NCBI GenBank assembly: GCA_010672825.2
Contig: JAAHFU020000001.1
Span: forward strand, 1,426,001 to 1,490,000
Direction of reading: 5' to 3'
Origin: Leptolyngbya sp. SIO1E4
GTDB taxonomy: Bacteria; Cyanobacteriota; Cyanobacteriia; Phormidesmidales; Phormidesmidaceae
DNA: 64,000 nucleotides
Shown here in pieces: positions 18,078 to 26,093 of this stretch (the first letter of the stretch is position 1; each line of letters opens with the position of its first letter). The notes beneath the pieces are model-generated. The model ran no database searches, was not told the origin of the DNA, and saw only the letters and a program-made list of their open reading frames with translations. The translations under genes were made by a program, and so were the position numbers.

Positions 18078-18488
18078 TTAGGAAACAGGGACTTCTGCAG
18101 TCAAGGTAGCGATCAACGCTTCTACGCGTACTTTGATCTCGTCTCGCACGCGGGGAAAGATTTCGGGCTGCTCGGCAGGGTCGTCTAGTTGCCAATCGTC
18201 AAAATAGTCCCGTGTCAGCCATTCGGGGGGTAGGTTGATGCCGCAGCCACACAGAGAAATCACCGCGTCAAACTGTTCAGGTGAAAAGTCGCTGAGCGCT
18301 TTGGAGGTCTGGTCACGAATGTCGATCCCAATGTCCTTCATGGCAGCGATCGCCTCAGGCCGTACCTGACTCGCCTCTAAGCCAGAGCTGGTAACAGCGA
18401 TTTTGCCAGATCCCAAATTTTTGGCAAAGCCTTCAGCCATTTGCGAACGGGCGGAGTTTTTCTTGCAGACAAACATCACACGCTTCAT
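18078..18488 (-). CDS. arsC: Arsenate reductase, low-MW phosphatase fold
   Basis: A 136-residue arsenate reductase of the LMW tyrosine phosphatase fold, reducing As(V) to As(III). The P-loop is C8-KKNSARS, and the second redox site has C80 and C82 (SLCGCG). These are the same positions as the essential Cys residues of the glutathione/glutaredoxin-dependent Synechocystis ArsC, so that subtype is likely. DWQLDDP, with the catalytic Asp, follows. The ATG at 18488 begins MKRVMFVCKK; an ATG two codons upstream (18494) is also possible. A start at 18611 would run into the aquaporin gene and is unlikely. The gap to the aquaporin stop is 18-24 bp, so the two form an operon. Confidence 0.93.
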   Translation of the reverse strand: MKRVMFVCKKNSARSQMAEGFAKNLGSGKIAVTSSGLEASQVRPEAIAAMKDIGIDIRDQTSKALSDFSPEQFDAVISLCGCGINLPPEWLTRDYFDDWQLDDPAEQPEIFPRVRDEIKVRVEALIATLTAEVPVS

Positions 18489-18511
18489 CGTCATGCGGCT
18501 CCGATATAGAT

Positions 18512-19246
18512 TTATTCGACGTTCTCGAAATCGTGGAAATTGTTGGATAGTTGGCGATACATCCACACCGCCAACTGGGCTCCCAGAATAGGGCCTACCA
18601 CATACAACCACTGATGTTGCCAGAGGTTACCAACCAGCGCTGGGGCCAGAGAGCGCACAGGGTTCATGCTGGCTCCAGTAATCGGCCCCATAAAGGCGGC
18701 CTCTAGGGCAACAGTTAGCCCAATGGCAATCCCTGCAAAGCCTGCCGGGGCTCGGCGGTCTAAGCCGGTGCCCAAAATAACGAACATCAAAATAAAGGTC
18801 AGGATGGTTTCTAAAACCAGAGACTGTAACCAGTTGTCATCTAACGGTAGCGTCGTTCCCATATTGGCAATGTCGCCCAGGGCTACCCACAGCGAAACTG
18901 AGGCTAAAACTCCCCCGCTCATTTGGCCCAAAATATAGGGCATCACTTTATAAGTCGGCAATACCCCACTCTGCCAAAATCCGAGGGTAACCGCTGGATT
19001 GAAGTGAGCACCACTAATATGCCCGGTTGCATAGATCATGGCGGCCACAACGGCACCAAACACAAAACTGATACCCAAGTGGGTAATCGCCCCCCCTGTG
19101 ATCACGTTGACCATCACAGCCCCGGTTCCGGCAAAAACCAGGGCAAAGGTGCCCACCCCTTCCGCTAAAACCTCAGAAGATAGCATGCGCCGCTTTAACA
19201 TGGGTCTGACAGTAATTTTTATATGGGTTCCTACGGTCGTCTTCAT
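18512..19246 (-). CDS. MIP/aquaporin family channel, probable AqpS-like arsenite channel
   Basis: A 244-residue six-helix MIP channel. The first half-helix signature is HFNPAVT and the second is MNPVRS, so the second NPA is NPV. Hydrophobic segments include FALVFAGTGAVMVNVI, GISFVFGAVVAAMIY and TILTFILMFVILGTG. The position between arsR and arsC suggests that it lets As(III) made by ArsC leave the cell by diffusion, as described for AqpS of Sinorhizobium. No ArsB or Acr3 pump gene is present nearby. The start could be 19246 or the in-frame ATGs at 19201 and 19186; no RBS is decisive. Confidence 0.88.
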   Translation of the reverse strand: MKTTVGTHIKITVRPMLKRRMLSSEVLAEGVGTFALVFAGTGAVMVNVITGGAITHLGISFVFGAVVAAMIYATGHISGAHFNPAVTLGFWQSGVLPTYKVMPYILGQMSGGVLASVSLWVALGDIANMGTTLPLDDNWLQSLVLETILTFILMFVILGTGLDRRAPAGFAGIAIGLTVALEAAFMGPITGASMNPVRSLAPALVGNLWQHQWLYVVGPILGAQLAVWMYRQLSNNFHDFENVE

Positions 19247-19496
19247 ATCAAAATTCCCAGTTGGCTATCCCAACTGATGTCCACGCTTCCACAAAGACCC
19301 CAGATTTCAATGACGGCAGTGAGTAGTAACACCAGCTCAGTTCGTTTCAAAAATGGTCAATATATCCAGGTCGTGGAAAGCCAGAAAACATCACTAGAGA
19401 GCTCAGGATGGAATCTTTATAGAGCAAGGGATTGAAACCTCAAAACCTGACTCTGCCCACACCGGTAAATACTGGTGAGCAAGATCTCATATACTT

Positions 19497-19517
19497 CCAT
19501 CATTTCAAGAATGATGG
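19497..19517. promoter_or_regulatory. Inverted repeat upstream of the aquaporin gene, candidate ArsR operator
   Basis: CCATCATT-TCAAG-AATGATGG is a perfect 8-bp inverted repeat with a 5-bp centre (9 bp counting the flanking T/A). It lies ~250 bp before the aquaporin ATG and downstream of arsR. It could be an operator for the ArsR proteins or a transcript hairpin. There is no T-run, so a terminator is less likely. Confidence 0.45.
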
Positions 19518-19623
19518 ATATGTCAAGTGGCTTGTCGCCTAAACACAGGTTTTAGGGTCACTGCAGGTCTGTTGGTGCGAATGCAATGGCAATACTCATA
19601 GGGGCGCAGCACATTCCAGACCT

Positions 19624-19719
19624 TATAGCGGTATGCAGGCTGATCAAGTACACCCTAGACCCCAAACCCTAGACCCTGTCTCAGCCAAGATGTACCGGAC
19701 TCAACTGAACAGAGCCATA
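19624..19719 (+). repeat. Dispersed repeat family A, copy 3
   Basis: A near-full copy from TATAGCGGTATGCAGGCTG to GAACAGAGCCATAGC, between the aquaporin and arsR genes. It carries more substitutions than copies 2, 4 and 6 (CTCAGCCAAGATGTACCGG). Confidence 0.88.
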
Positions 19720-19797
19720 GCTACCTGAACCAAGGTGTGCTGCACTCACCCCAATAAAGAGCGGCATGAATAACAAGCAAGATAGCCGCGACGGAGG

Positions 19798-20136
19798 CTA
19801 TGCCTGCGTTTTCTCAGGTGAACAGAGCCGGGCAGGCAGCAGCGGGCTGTAGCGTCGAAATTCAGCCAAATAATCTTCTAACTCAACCAGTCGGGCCAAG
19901 TTCAGCCGGTAATAAATCCAGCGCCCCTGCTGCCGAGAGCGCACGAGACCAGCTTCCCGCAGCGTTTTCAGATGGAACGACAATTTTGATTGAGTGACAT
20001 TGAGGCGATCGCACAGATCGCACACACACATTTCTTGTTCTCTCAGTAGCTCAATGACCTGTAGGCGCAAGGGTTCCGAGAGCGCCTTAAAGATCAAAAC
20101 AATTTCTGCCGATATATTGGGCAATACCTTTTGCAT
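19798..20136 (-). CDS. arsR: ArsR-family regulator with Cys-type metalloid site
   Basis: A 112-residue winged-helix ArsR/SmtB repressor. The LSEPLRLQVIELL start helix is followed by EMCVCDLCDRLN, giving the CxC(xx)C site used by ArsR to bind As(III) at the start of the recognition region. The DNA-binding helix is QSKLSFHLKTLREAGLV, and the wing is RSRQQGRWIYYRL. It should repress the downstream aquaporin-arsC-arsN2 genes until As(III) binds. The start at ATG 20136 was preferred to the TTG one codon upstream. It lies ~550 bp upstream of the aquaporin gene, with repeat A and an inverted repeat between. Confidence 0.92.
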   Translation of the reverse strand: MQKVLPNISAEIVLIFKALSEPLRLQVIELLREQEMCVCDLCDRLNVTQSKLSFHLKTLREAGLVRSRQQGRWIYYRLNLARLVELEDYLAEFRRYSPLLPARLCSPEKTQA

Positions 20137-20550
20137 CAAAATAACTTGTAATGACGATCCTTCTATAGGGTAGCCAGGGATTCACACAAGCAAGATCTAA
20201 GGAGGTCTGCCCTCAATAACTATCAATTCTTGTGAATGAGGTCAGAAATCTTTATCGAGCGAACGGTCTCCGCCCTGATACTTAACTATTCGCTACTCTC
20301 CCTTAGAGGGTAGCGCTCTTTGGAAGAATTAACAGCACCCAATGAACTTGATATGTTGACCGTTGCACTAGGGGTGCAAAACCAGGGTGCGGTCTGGATC
20401 ATGTTTGAAGGATGGCAAGCAAGGGGGATTGCTTGTCTTGGGGACAAGATGCATCGCACATCTGCAATGAATGAGCGTGTCTCACCCATGCCTACACAGC
20501 GCCTCTGTCATCATGTCGACATGCAGCTGCCCCCCAAAATTACCAAACAG
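20137..20550. other. Gap between the two arsR paralogues
   Basis: About 410 bp. It contains ATTCACACAAG (20171) and CTTGTGAAT (20228), which form an interrupted inverted repeat ahead of arsR copy 1 and could be an operator. I see no convincing gene on either strand. Confidence 0.4.
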
Positions 20551-20868
20551 CTATTTTGGCGGGTCACTGGGGTAAACCGGGATCGGTTGAGCTGCAGCAT
20601 AGCGGCGCAAATCAGCGAGGTGCTGCTCTAACGCCGCAAACTTTTGCAGATTTAAGCTGTAGTAGTTCCAACGCCCATGGGGGCGCGATCGCACAATGGC
20701 AGCCTCTTTCAAAACCCGTAAATGGAAAGACAGCTTAGATTGACTCACCCCCAAATGAGCGCAGAGATCACGCACAGAATATTCTGTATATTGGAGACTT
20801 TCCACAATCTTGAGCCTTAAAGGATCAGAAAGGGCATGGAAGGCTTTATCTAAAGAAATATCCGTCAT
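20551..20868 (-). CDS. ArsR-family regulator lacking the Cys-x-Cys site
   Basis: A 105-residue paralogue of the arsR gene 400 bp downstream. It keeps LSDPLRLKIVESLQ, the recognition helix QSKLSFHLRVLKEAAIV and the wing RSRPHGRWNYYSL. Where the other protein has CVCDLC this one has SVRDLC, so only one of the three cysteines remains. It probably senses something else, or uses a different metal site. An in-frame TTG at 20913 gives 15 extra residues; the ATG at 20868 fits the family better. It is followed by a Pro-rich tail (PIPVYPSDPPK). Confidence 0.9.
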   Translation of the reverse strand: MTDISLDKAFHALSDPLRLKIVESLQYTEYSVRDLCAHLGVSQSKLSFHLRVLKEAAIVRSRPHGRWNYYSLNLQKFAALEQHLADLRRYAAAQPIPVYPSDPPK

Positions 20869-21004
20869 CTGAGCCGTTGTTAACGACGGTGGTTCGGTTG
20901 CTCCTTTCTTCAACTTTAATTGTTTAATTCAGGAACGACATCCCCCCGGAGGGGAAATTTTACCAAATAAATTTGTGGAAAAATTTGTGGAAAAATTTCT
21001 GCTC

Positions 21005-21358
21005 TTATGCTTCTAGATATTGGGTCAAGTCTTCTAGAATTCGAGGCAGTTCGGCTTCTGTGGTGAGACGGATGCGATCATCTCGCACCGTAATCAACAG
21101 TTTGGCCGCAAAGGGGCTGGGCCAAATATTGGGGTTACAGAACACTTCTAAAAAAACTTCGCCTGTATGCTGATACTCCATGGTGGGTACAGGGGTGCGC
21201 TTACCACCACTGCTCTGTTGAGCCGCGGCCGCCTTGAGCTGATTCACTAAATCAGCCAGGGCGGCCTTCAAATCGGTGGCGGCTGAGGGCGAAAAGTTAA
21301 ACCGCACAGAGCCTTGCAAGAGATTGAGTGTAATTTGCGACGTAGTGTAGGAAGTCAT
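21005..21358 (-). CDS. Conserved cyanobacterial hypothetical protein
   Basis: A 117-residue soluble protein. It starts MTSYTTSQITLNLLQGSVRF, has an amphipathic helix (LKAALADLVNQLKAAAAQ) and a C-terminal beta-rich part (EVFLEVFCNPNIWPSPFAAK), and ends DLTQYLEA. No catalytic motif is visible and there is no signal peptide. The composition is that of a normal cyanobacterial gene. It lies divergent from ctaA across ~330 bp. The function is not known to me. Confidence 0.7.
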   Translation of the reverse strand: MTSYTTSQITLNLLQGSVRFNFSPSAATDLKAALADLVNQLKAAAAQQSSGGKRTPVPTMEYQHTGEVFLEVFCNPNIWPSPFAAKLLITVRDDRIRLTTEAELPRILEDLTQYLEA

Positions 21359-21688
21359 GTCATCGGGGGAGATGCGACAAATCTCATTGTGCCACCCTGA
21401 TTCAGACAGCTTCGCCAGGCAATATCTTTTCTCAAGTTTTAGCAGTGTTGCTAGTTACAAATATCCATGTCGGGATATGACTTTAGTGAATTGTTACAAG
21501 ACTTGCCTCATCTATCCATAGATTCCGAAGAAAACCCTAAAGCTTTAGCGGTATTAAAATCAGCCTCCCTAAAGTGATAAAGAGATTACCTAATATTTTG
21601 GGTTGGAGACTTTAAGCACCTATGAGCAATTGCTCAGGGAGTGAAAACTTTCTTCAGGATCCTCGGTTTCTAGAATCGCATTGCGCTT
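21359..21688. other. Divergent promoter region of the hypothetical gene and ctaA
   Basis: About 330 bp. The middle is AT-rich. A 36-codon open frame (21467-21577, MSGYDFSELLQDLPHLS) lies here, without an RBS; I do not count it as a gene. No clear operator is seen. Confidence 0.35.
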
Positions 21689-22663
21689 ATGTCAGCCAAT
21701 ATTCCCTTTGTTGCCTCTTCCCGTTCTCGTAAACTATCACCCAATCGGTCTGGTGTTACGGCCCAAGTCCGGATTCGTCGTCTAGTTTGGAAACTGGCGA
21801 TCGCAACCCTCGCGCTGATGGCAGTCGGTAGCGCCACCCGTGTGATGAATGCAGGGTTAGCCTGCCCTGATTGGCCCCTGTGTTACGGTCAGCTTGTCCC
21901 CCGTCAGCAGATGAACCTACAGGTTTTCCTGGAGTGGTTTCATCGCCTAGATGCCTCGCTAATTGGCCTGATGTCTATTTGGCTTGCAGTCCAAGCTTGG
22001 TGGTGTCGCCGTGATCTACCTCGCTGGTTACCGTGGGCGTCTTTGGGCGCGCTGCTGCTAATCGTAGTGCAAGGGGGGCTCGGCGGCCTGACCGTGACTG
22101 AGCTGCTCAGATTTGACATTGTCACGGCTCACTTGGGCACGGCACTGGCATTCCTGGTCACGCTGTTGGTGATTGGCCTTTACCTATCGCCTTACCAAGG
22201 GTTAGGCACAGCGGGGAAGCGCCTGCCGCTAATTGGTCTGGTGGCTGCGGGCCTGGTTTATATCCAATGCTTACTGGGCGCACTCGTCGGGTCTCGCTGG
22301 GCAGCACATCAATGTTTAGGGCTATCGCAACTTTGTCAGGTCATGAATAGTCATTTGATTGGCGTTGTGCCCCCGACGATCGCCATCTTGGCCCTGGTTT
22401 TGGTTGCCTGGCGTACCCCAGCTCTGCATCCCTGGCTACGGCGACTGACCTATGTGATTGGAAGCCTCTTAGCATTTCAAATTTTGCTGGGCATTGCGAC
22501 CCTGCAGCTGCGATTGCAGGTAGAACCTTTAACCGTGACCCACCACACGGTCGGTGCTGCGTTGATGGGGGCATTGGTGTGCTTTACGGTGCTGGCTTGG
22601 CGCGATCGCGCCGCAGCGACGGTCCTTGTCTCCCCTGAGCCAACGGCAGCGCCAACGACTTAA
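21689..22663 (+). CDS. ctaA: Heme A synthase
   Basis: CtaA/Cox15, a 324-residue membrane protein that oxidises the C8 methyl of heme O to give heme A for cytochrome c oxidase. Eight transmembrane segments are visible. The paired heme-ligand histidines lie in WFHRLDASL and VTAHLGTAL (first half) and NSHLIGV and THHTVGAAL (second half). The loop Cys pair is seen in the first half (CPDWPLCYG) and in the second (CLGLSQLC). The order ctaA-ctaB matches the pathway in reverse: CtaB makes heme O, then CtaA makes heme A. No cta oxidase subunit genes follow. Confidence 0.93.
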   Translation: MSANIPFVASSRSRKLSPNRSGVTAQVRIRRLVWKLAIATLALMAVGSATRVMNAGLACPDWPLCYGQLVPRQQMNLQVFLEWFHRLDASLIGLMSIWLAVQAWWCRRDLPRWLPWASLGALLLIVVQGGLGGLTVTELLRFDIVTAHLGTALAFLVTLLVIGLYLSPYQGLGTAGKRLPLIGLVAAGLVYIQCLLGALVGSRWAAHQCLGLSQLCQVMNSHLIGVVPPTIAILALVLVAWRTPALHPWLRRLTYVIGSLLAFQILLGIATLQLRLQVEPLTVTHHTVGAALMGALVCFTVLAWRDRAAATVLVSPEPTAAPTT

Positions 22664-22729
22664 TGAATGCCCCGCTTTTGAACCACTAACGCCTGATTTA
22701 TTGCTCTTTCAAGAAGGACTTTCCTGCAC

Positions 22730-23722
22730 ATGCAGACCTCTTCAACCTGGCAGGACGATACTCGACACCATGACACTGTCTGGCAAGTTTGCCGCAGCTA
22801 CTGGCAACTCACGAAGCCTAGAATTATTCCGCTGCTGCTGATTGAAACGGCTGCCAGCATGTGGGTTGCGGCCCAAGGCAAGGTCGATCCGCTGCTGCTG
22901 ATCGTGACGCTGTTTACGGGTGCCCTAGCCGCTGCCTCCGCTCAGTCTATTAACTGTATTTATGATCGCGACATCGATTTTGACATGGAGCGGACCCGCC
23001 ACCGTCCCATTCCGTCAGGGCGAATACAGCTGCGGGATGCGTTGATTTTTGCAATCGCGCTTGCCGTCATTGCGTTTTCTCTGCAAACCCTGGTGGCGAA
23101 TCTGCTCAGCGCTGCCCTAGAAATGGCCGGTATTGCCGTTTATGTGGGCGTCTACACCCACTGGTTGAAGCGATCGTCGACTCAAAACATCGTGATTGGC
23201 GGAGCAGCAGGCGCTATCCCACCTTTAGTGGGCTGGGCTGCCGTCACTGGAGAACTCAGTTGGGCGGCCTGGCTGTTTTTTGCCATCGTATTTATCTGGA
23301 CACCACCCCATTTTTGGGCGCTGGCGCTGGTCATTCAAGATGACTATGCCAAAGTTGGGGTTCCCATGTTGCCAGTTGTTGTTGGGGACGAAGTCACCGC
23401 AAAGCAAATCTGGGCCTACACCTTAGTGTTGGTGCCCATCACCTTGATGATGACGGTTCCACTCCAGGCAACGGGGCTGATTTATGGCGCGATCGCTGTT
23501 TACTTGGGCGGTCTATTTATTAAAAAAGCGTGGGCTCTTTTACGGGCTCCCAGCGATCGCGACCTCGCACGTTCCCTCTTTAAGTTCTCTATTCTGTACA
23601 TGATGGCCCTATCTGCCAGCATGGTTCTTGATAGCCTGCCCATCACGCGTTCAGCGGTATCTGTTCTAACGAATCAGGTTTATAGCGTGGCCAGCACATT
23701 GATGCCGCTCATCATGGGCTAG
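22730..23722 (+). CDS. ctaB: Protoheme IX farnesyltransferase (heme O synthase)
   Basis: CtaB/CyoE, a UbiA-family prenyltransferase of 330 residues that attaches a farnesyl chain to heme B. The first Asp-rich motif is [19 protein letters not shown], followed by [20 protein letters not shown] at the N-terminus and [13 protein letters not shown] are hallmark segments. About nine membrane helices are apparent. It follows ctaA by 66 bp, so co-transcription is likely. A hairpin with a weak T-run (23762-23790) follows and may end the transcript. Confidence 0.94.
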   Translation: MQTSSTWQDDTRHHDTVWQVCRSYWQLTKPRIIPLLLIETAASMWVAAQGKVDPLLLIVTLFTGALAAASAQSINCIYDRDIDFDMERTRHRPIPSGRIQLRDALIFAIALAVIAFSLQTLVANLLSAALEMAGIAVYVGVYTHWLKRSSTQNIVIGGAAGAIPPLVGWAAVTGELSWAAWLFFAIVFIWTPPHFWALALVIQDDYAKVGVPMLPVVVGDEVTAKQIWAYTLVLVPITLMMTVPLQATGLIYGAIAVYLGGLFIKKAWALLRAPSDRDLARSLFKFSILYMMALSASMVLDSLPITRSAVSVLTNQVYSVASTLMPLIMG

Positions 23723-23761
23723 AGAGTTTTTGCAAACCATAGGGGTTGACATGGGTCATCG

Positions 23762-23790
23762 GGGGTTGGTCAATTGCCAACCCCTTATAT
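23762..23790 (+). terminator. Probable terminator after ctaB
   Basis: Perfect 8-bp stem GGGGTTGG-TCAATTG-CCAACCCC followed by TTATAT, 39 bp after the ctaB stop. The downstream side runs straight into repeat family A copy 4. The T-run is weak, so confidence is moderate. Confidence 0.55.
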
Positions 23791-23884
23791 AGCGGTATGC
23801 AGGCTAATCAAGCACACCCTAGACCCCAAACCCTAGACCCTGTCTTGACCCGGATGTACTGGACTCACCTTAAAGGCTATAGTT
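23786..23884 (+). repeat. Dispersed repeat family A, copy 4
   Basis: A near-full copy from TATATAGCGGTATGCAGGC to CTTAAAGGCTATAG. Its right end overlaps the 3' end of the following minus-strand gene: the TAG stop at 23877-23879 is made from the element's own GCTATAG end. Confidence 0.92.
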
Positions 23885-25115
23885 TGCTCTCTTGAGGTGC
23901 GCCACATGCTCGGCAGTGAGATAAAAATCGATAGGTGGGCTGGTGGCAAGCTTGACAATCCACATATTGCCCATAGCCACAGTGTGGACAGTGCTTATCT
24001 TCAGAGCGGAGCTTTTTAGAACAGCGAACGCAGCGGCCTTTTTGCACCCGCCCGGCAGCTTGCAGCCTGGGATTGAATACAATTTTCTGAAAAAATTTGA
24101 TCAGGCCAAAGCCGAGCAGCGGAATCAGAAAAATGTAGAAGTAGCTGACTAAAAACTGCAGGCCGCCCAGAATGACGCGAATGATCCCGGAAAAGAATGC
24201 AAACAGTACACCAACTTGCCAAAATTCGAACAGCTTAACAATTAACGGCACCCAGAAAATGACCAGCAGATGCCAGCTCATGAGGGCCAGCAAGCCGTAG
24301 TCCCGGCGTTGAGCGTAGTGGTGCACTCCCCAAGCGATCGCCAGTAGTGGCAATAAAAATGCCCCTTGGAAAATAATTTGCTGGGTGGGGTACCTAAAAT
24401 TGGCGCGATTGTACCGATTTTGAATCGCGGTAAACTGAGCCTCATCGTTGAGCCAGGCCAAAAACTGGATACTCTCTGGAGCTTCTAGAAGTTGGGTTTC
24501 TAGCCCGGAAATGTCAGTCTGCAGGGTGGCAATCTGGGCCGTATTACTATCGAGTTCACGCTTAGCTTGGGCCGCCTCTACCTGATTGATAGATTGCTCT
24601 CGGGGTTGCCCTGCAATCTCCTCAAGCAGTGTGGAATCGTATTGGTTGCGGATGGTCTGGTTAGTCGCCTCTAGATCAGCCACTTGCGATTGGATCTGGT
24701 TAATCGCAGATAAAATCGCCTGGTTGTCTGGCGTATCGAGCTGATCCTGATAGTCGCTGTATTGCAGACACCTCTCTGACACTTGCCCAAGGTGGCTCTC
24801 TTCAACTTGCTGGTAATCTTCCTTGAGGCTGAGGTCGGTGTCGCGATAGAACGAGAGGGCCTGTTGAAGCATCGCAATGTCTTTGCGCTCAGTGACCTGA
24901 CTACGATAAGCCAGCCAGCTAGAGTAGCAAGGATAGGTCTGACTAGGGCTCATGGGCCAATTGCCAGCATCATTGAGCCCAATAAAAACGTTGATTAAAA
25001 TAAAAATATCAATCAGTACGATAACGACTAGGCTCACCTTGTTGATGGGCTCGTTGTTGATCGTTCTGGTTTTTCTGAAAAAGTTTCGGAGACGTCGCCG
25101 CAATCGAGCCAGCAT
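23877..25115 (-). CDS. Membrane protein with coiled coil and C-terminal double zinc ribbon
   Basis: A ~412-residue protein. A basic N-terminus is followed by a TM helix (VSLVVIVLIDIFILINVFI). A soluble region of ~200 residues has a coiled coil (NQIQSQVADLEATNQTI to IATLQTDISGLETQL). Then come about four TM helices (QIIFQGAFLLPLLAIAW, LMSWHLLVIFWVPLIV, and so on) and a C-terminal zinc-ribbon pair with CVRCSKK, CPHCGYG, CQACHQ and CRACGAP. It resembles uncharacterised cyanobacterial zinc-ribbon membrane proteins; I do not know the function. The GTG at 25121 is two codons before the chosen ATG. The stop codon lies inside repeat family A, so the original C-terminus may have been trimmed. Confidence 0.75.
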   Translation of the reverse strand: MLARLRRRLRNFFRKTRTINNEPINKVSLVVIVLIDIFILINVFIGLNDAGNWPMSPSQTYPCYSSWLAYRSQVTERKDIAMLQQALSFYRDTDLSLKEDYQQVEESHLGQVSERCLQYSDYQDQLDTPDNQAILSAINQIQSQVADLEATNQTIRNQYDSTLLEEIAGQPREQSINQVEAAQAKRELDSNTAQIATLQTDISGLETQLLEAPESIQFLAWLNDEAQFTAIQNRYNRANFRYPTQQIIFQGAFLLPLLAIAWGVHHYAQRRDYGLLALMSWHLLVIFWVPLIVKLFEFWQVGVLFAFFSGIIRVILGGLQFLVSYFYIFLIPLLGFGLIKFFQKIVFNPRLQAAGRVQKGRCVRCSKKLRSEDKHCPHCGYGQYVDCQACHQPTYRFLSHCRACGAPQESKL

Positions 25116-25290
25116 ACACACACGATAAAAGGGTTGACGGGCAGGAACTCTGGAATTGGTTCTAGCACTGTCTATGATAGCGACGAGTACTTTTGCGTCG
25201 TCTTATCTGGTATGTGGCTAGCGGCCCCTTTAAGCAGACAGGCTCAACGGTTTAACGGTTTGATAAGCAGGTTTATGAGCAAGGGAAGGA

Positions 25291-25740
25291 ATGGTGCAAG
25301 AAGCGCTAACCAAGAGCCTTTGGTGGGTAATCCCTGGCAAATTGGCTGGCATGCGGAAGCCTGCCCCCCATGAATTGACAGCCCTGCAGGCTGCAGGAAT
25401 TGGGGCGATCGCCTCAGTGATGGATGACCCTTCCAACCTTGATGTGTATGAAGCGACAGGAATTCCCTATCAGTGGCTGCCGACGAAAGGTGGCACGGCC
25501 CCTACCCGAGATCAGGTAGAAACCTTCCGGGCCTTTGTTGACCAACAGACTGCCGCAGGCACCGCGATCGCGGTGCACTGTTCCAGTGGTCGCCGTCGCA
25601 CAGCCACCTTTTTAGGGGCTTATCTTATACTTACGGGGGCTAGCTATCCCCAGGCCTTAGACGCAATCGCCCAGGCAAACCCTACCGTGGAAATGCGAAC
25701 CGCCCAGCTAGACTTTTTGCAGTCTTTAGCGGATGCATAA
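25291..25740 (+). CDS. Dual-specificity/tyrosine phosphatase family protein
   Basis: A 149-residue cysteine phosphatase. The P-loop is HC97SSGRRR103T, matching HCx5R[ST], with C97 as nucleophile. Upstream, IPGKLAGMRKPAPHELTALQ and the GIGAIASVMDDPSN strand resemble small DUSP-type proteins (the atypical DSP/CDKN3 class). An Asp general acid is not certain; D46 or D51 are candidates. It may act on phospho-Tyr/Ser proteins or on small molecules. The RBS-like GGGAAGGA lies just before the ATG. The gene is alone, followed by a long perfect hairpin. Confidence 0.85.
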   Translation: MVQEALTKSLWWVIPGKLAGMRKPAPHELTALQAAGIGAIASVMDDPSNLDVYEATGIPYQWLPTKGGTAPTRDQVETFRAFVDQQTAAGTAIAVHCSSGRRRTATFLGAYLILTGASYPQALDAIAQANPTVEMRTAQLDFLQSLADA

Positions 25741-25769
25741 GAGCATTTCCAGAAAACACGATGCCGATT

Positions 25770-25813
25770 CCGTAAGGGCAGGTTTAGAGTGCGGTCTAAA
25801 CCTGCCCTTACGG
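25770..25813 (+). terminator. Perfect 19-bp stem hairpin after the phosphatase gene
   Basis: CCGTAAGGGCAGGTTTAGA (25770-25788), loop GTGCGG, then the exact reverse complement to 25813, followed by ATAGTTTT. It lies 30 bp after the phosphatase stop and could work as a terminator. The perfect arms without drift also fit a recently spread palindromic repeat. Confidence 0.65.
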
Positions 25814-25856
25814 ATAGTTTTATAGCTAGCGATCTTTTAGGCAGGCATCTTTACCC

Positions 25857-25957
25857 TTATAGCCTTGTTCAGGTGAGTCCAGTACATCTGGATCAAGGCA
25901 GGGTCTAGGGTTTGGGGTTTAGGGTGTGCTTGATTAGCCTGCATACCGCAATATATT
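25857..25957 (-). repeat. Dispersed repeat family A, copy 5
   Basis: A near-full inverse copy from TTATAGCCTTGTTCAGGTG to GCATACCGCAATATATTG. It is followed by CCTTCTG-type heptamers at about 26021-26045. Confidence 0.9.
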
Positions 25958-26052
25958 GCACCTGAAGTGCTGGTTAGGACAATCGGATTTCCTGGAATCC
26001 TTATGCAGCAAGGTTTTACCTTCTGCCTTCTGCTTTCTACCTTTTGCTATAC

Positions 26053-26093
26053 CCCTTAAAAACAAGGACTCTCAGGAGAGAAGCTGAGAGCCC
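26053..26093 (-). terminator. Rho-independent terminator of the cupin gene
   Basis: Read on the minus strand, GGGCTCTCAG-loop-CTGAGAGTCC (one mismatch in a 10-bp stem) is followed by TTGTTTTTAAGG. It begins directly after the cupin stop codon. This is one of the cleanest terminators in the window. Confidence 0.75.

Noticed and set aside
20320-20631. Plus-strand frame across the gap and 3' end of the second arsR
   Set aside because: Largely antisense to a clear ArsR gene and without family features.
21467-21577. 36-codon frame MSGYDFSELLQDLPHLS
   Set aside because: Clean, but too short and without an RBS or recognisable family; kept only as a note.
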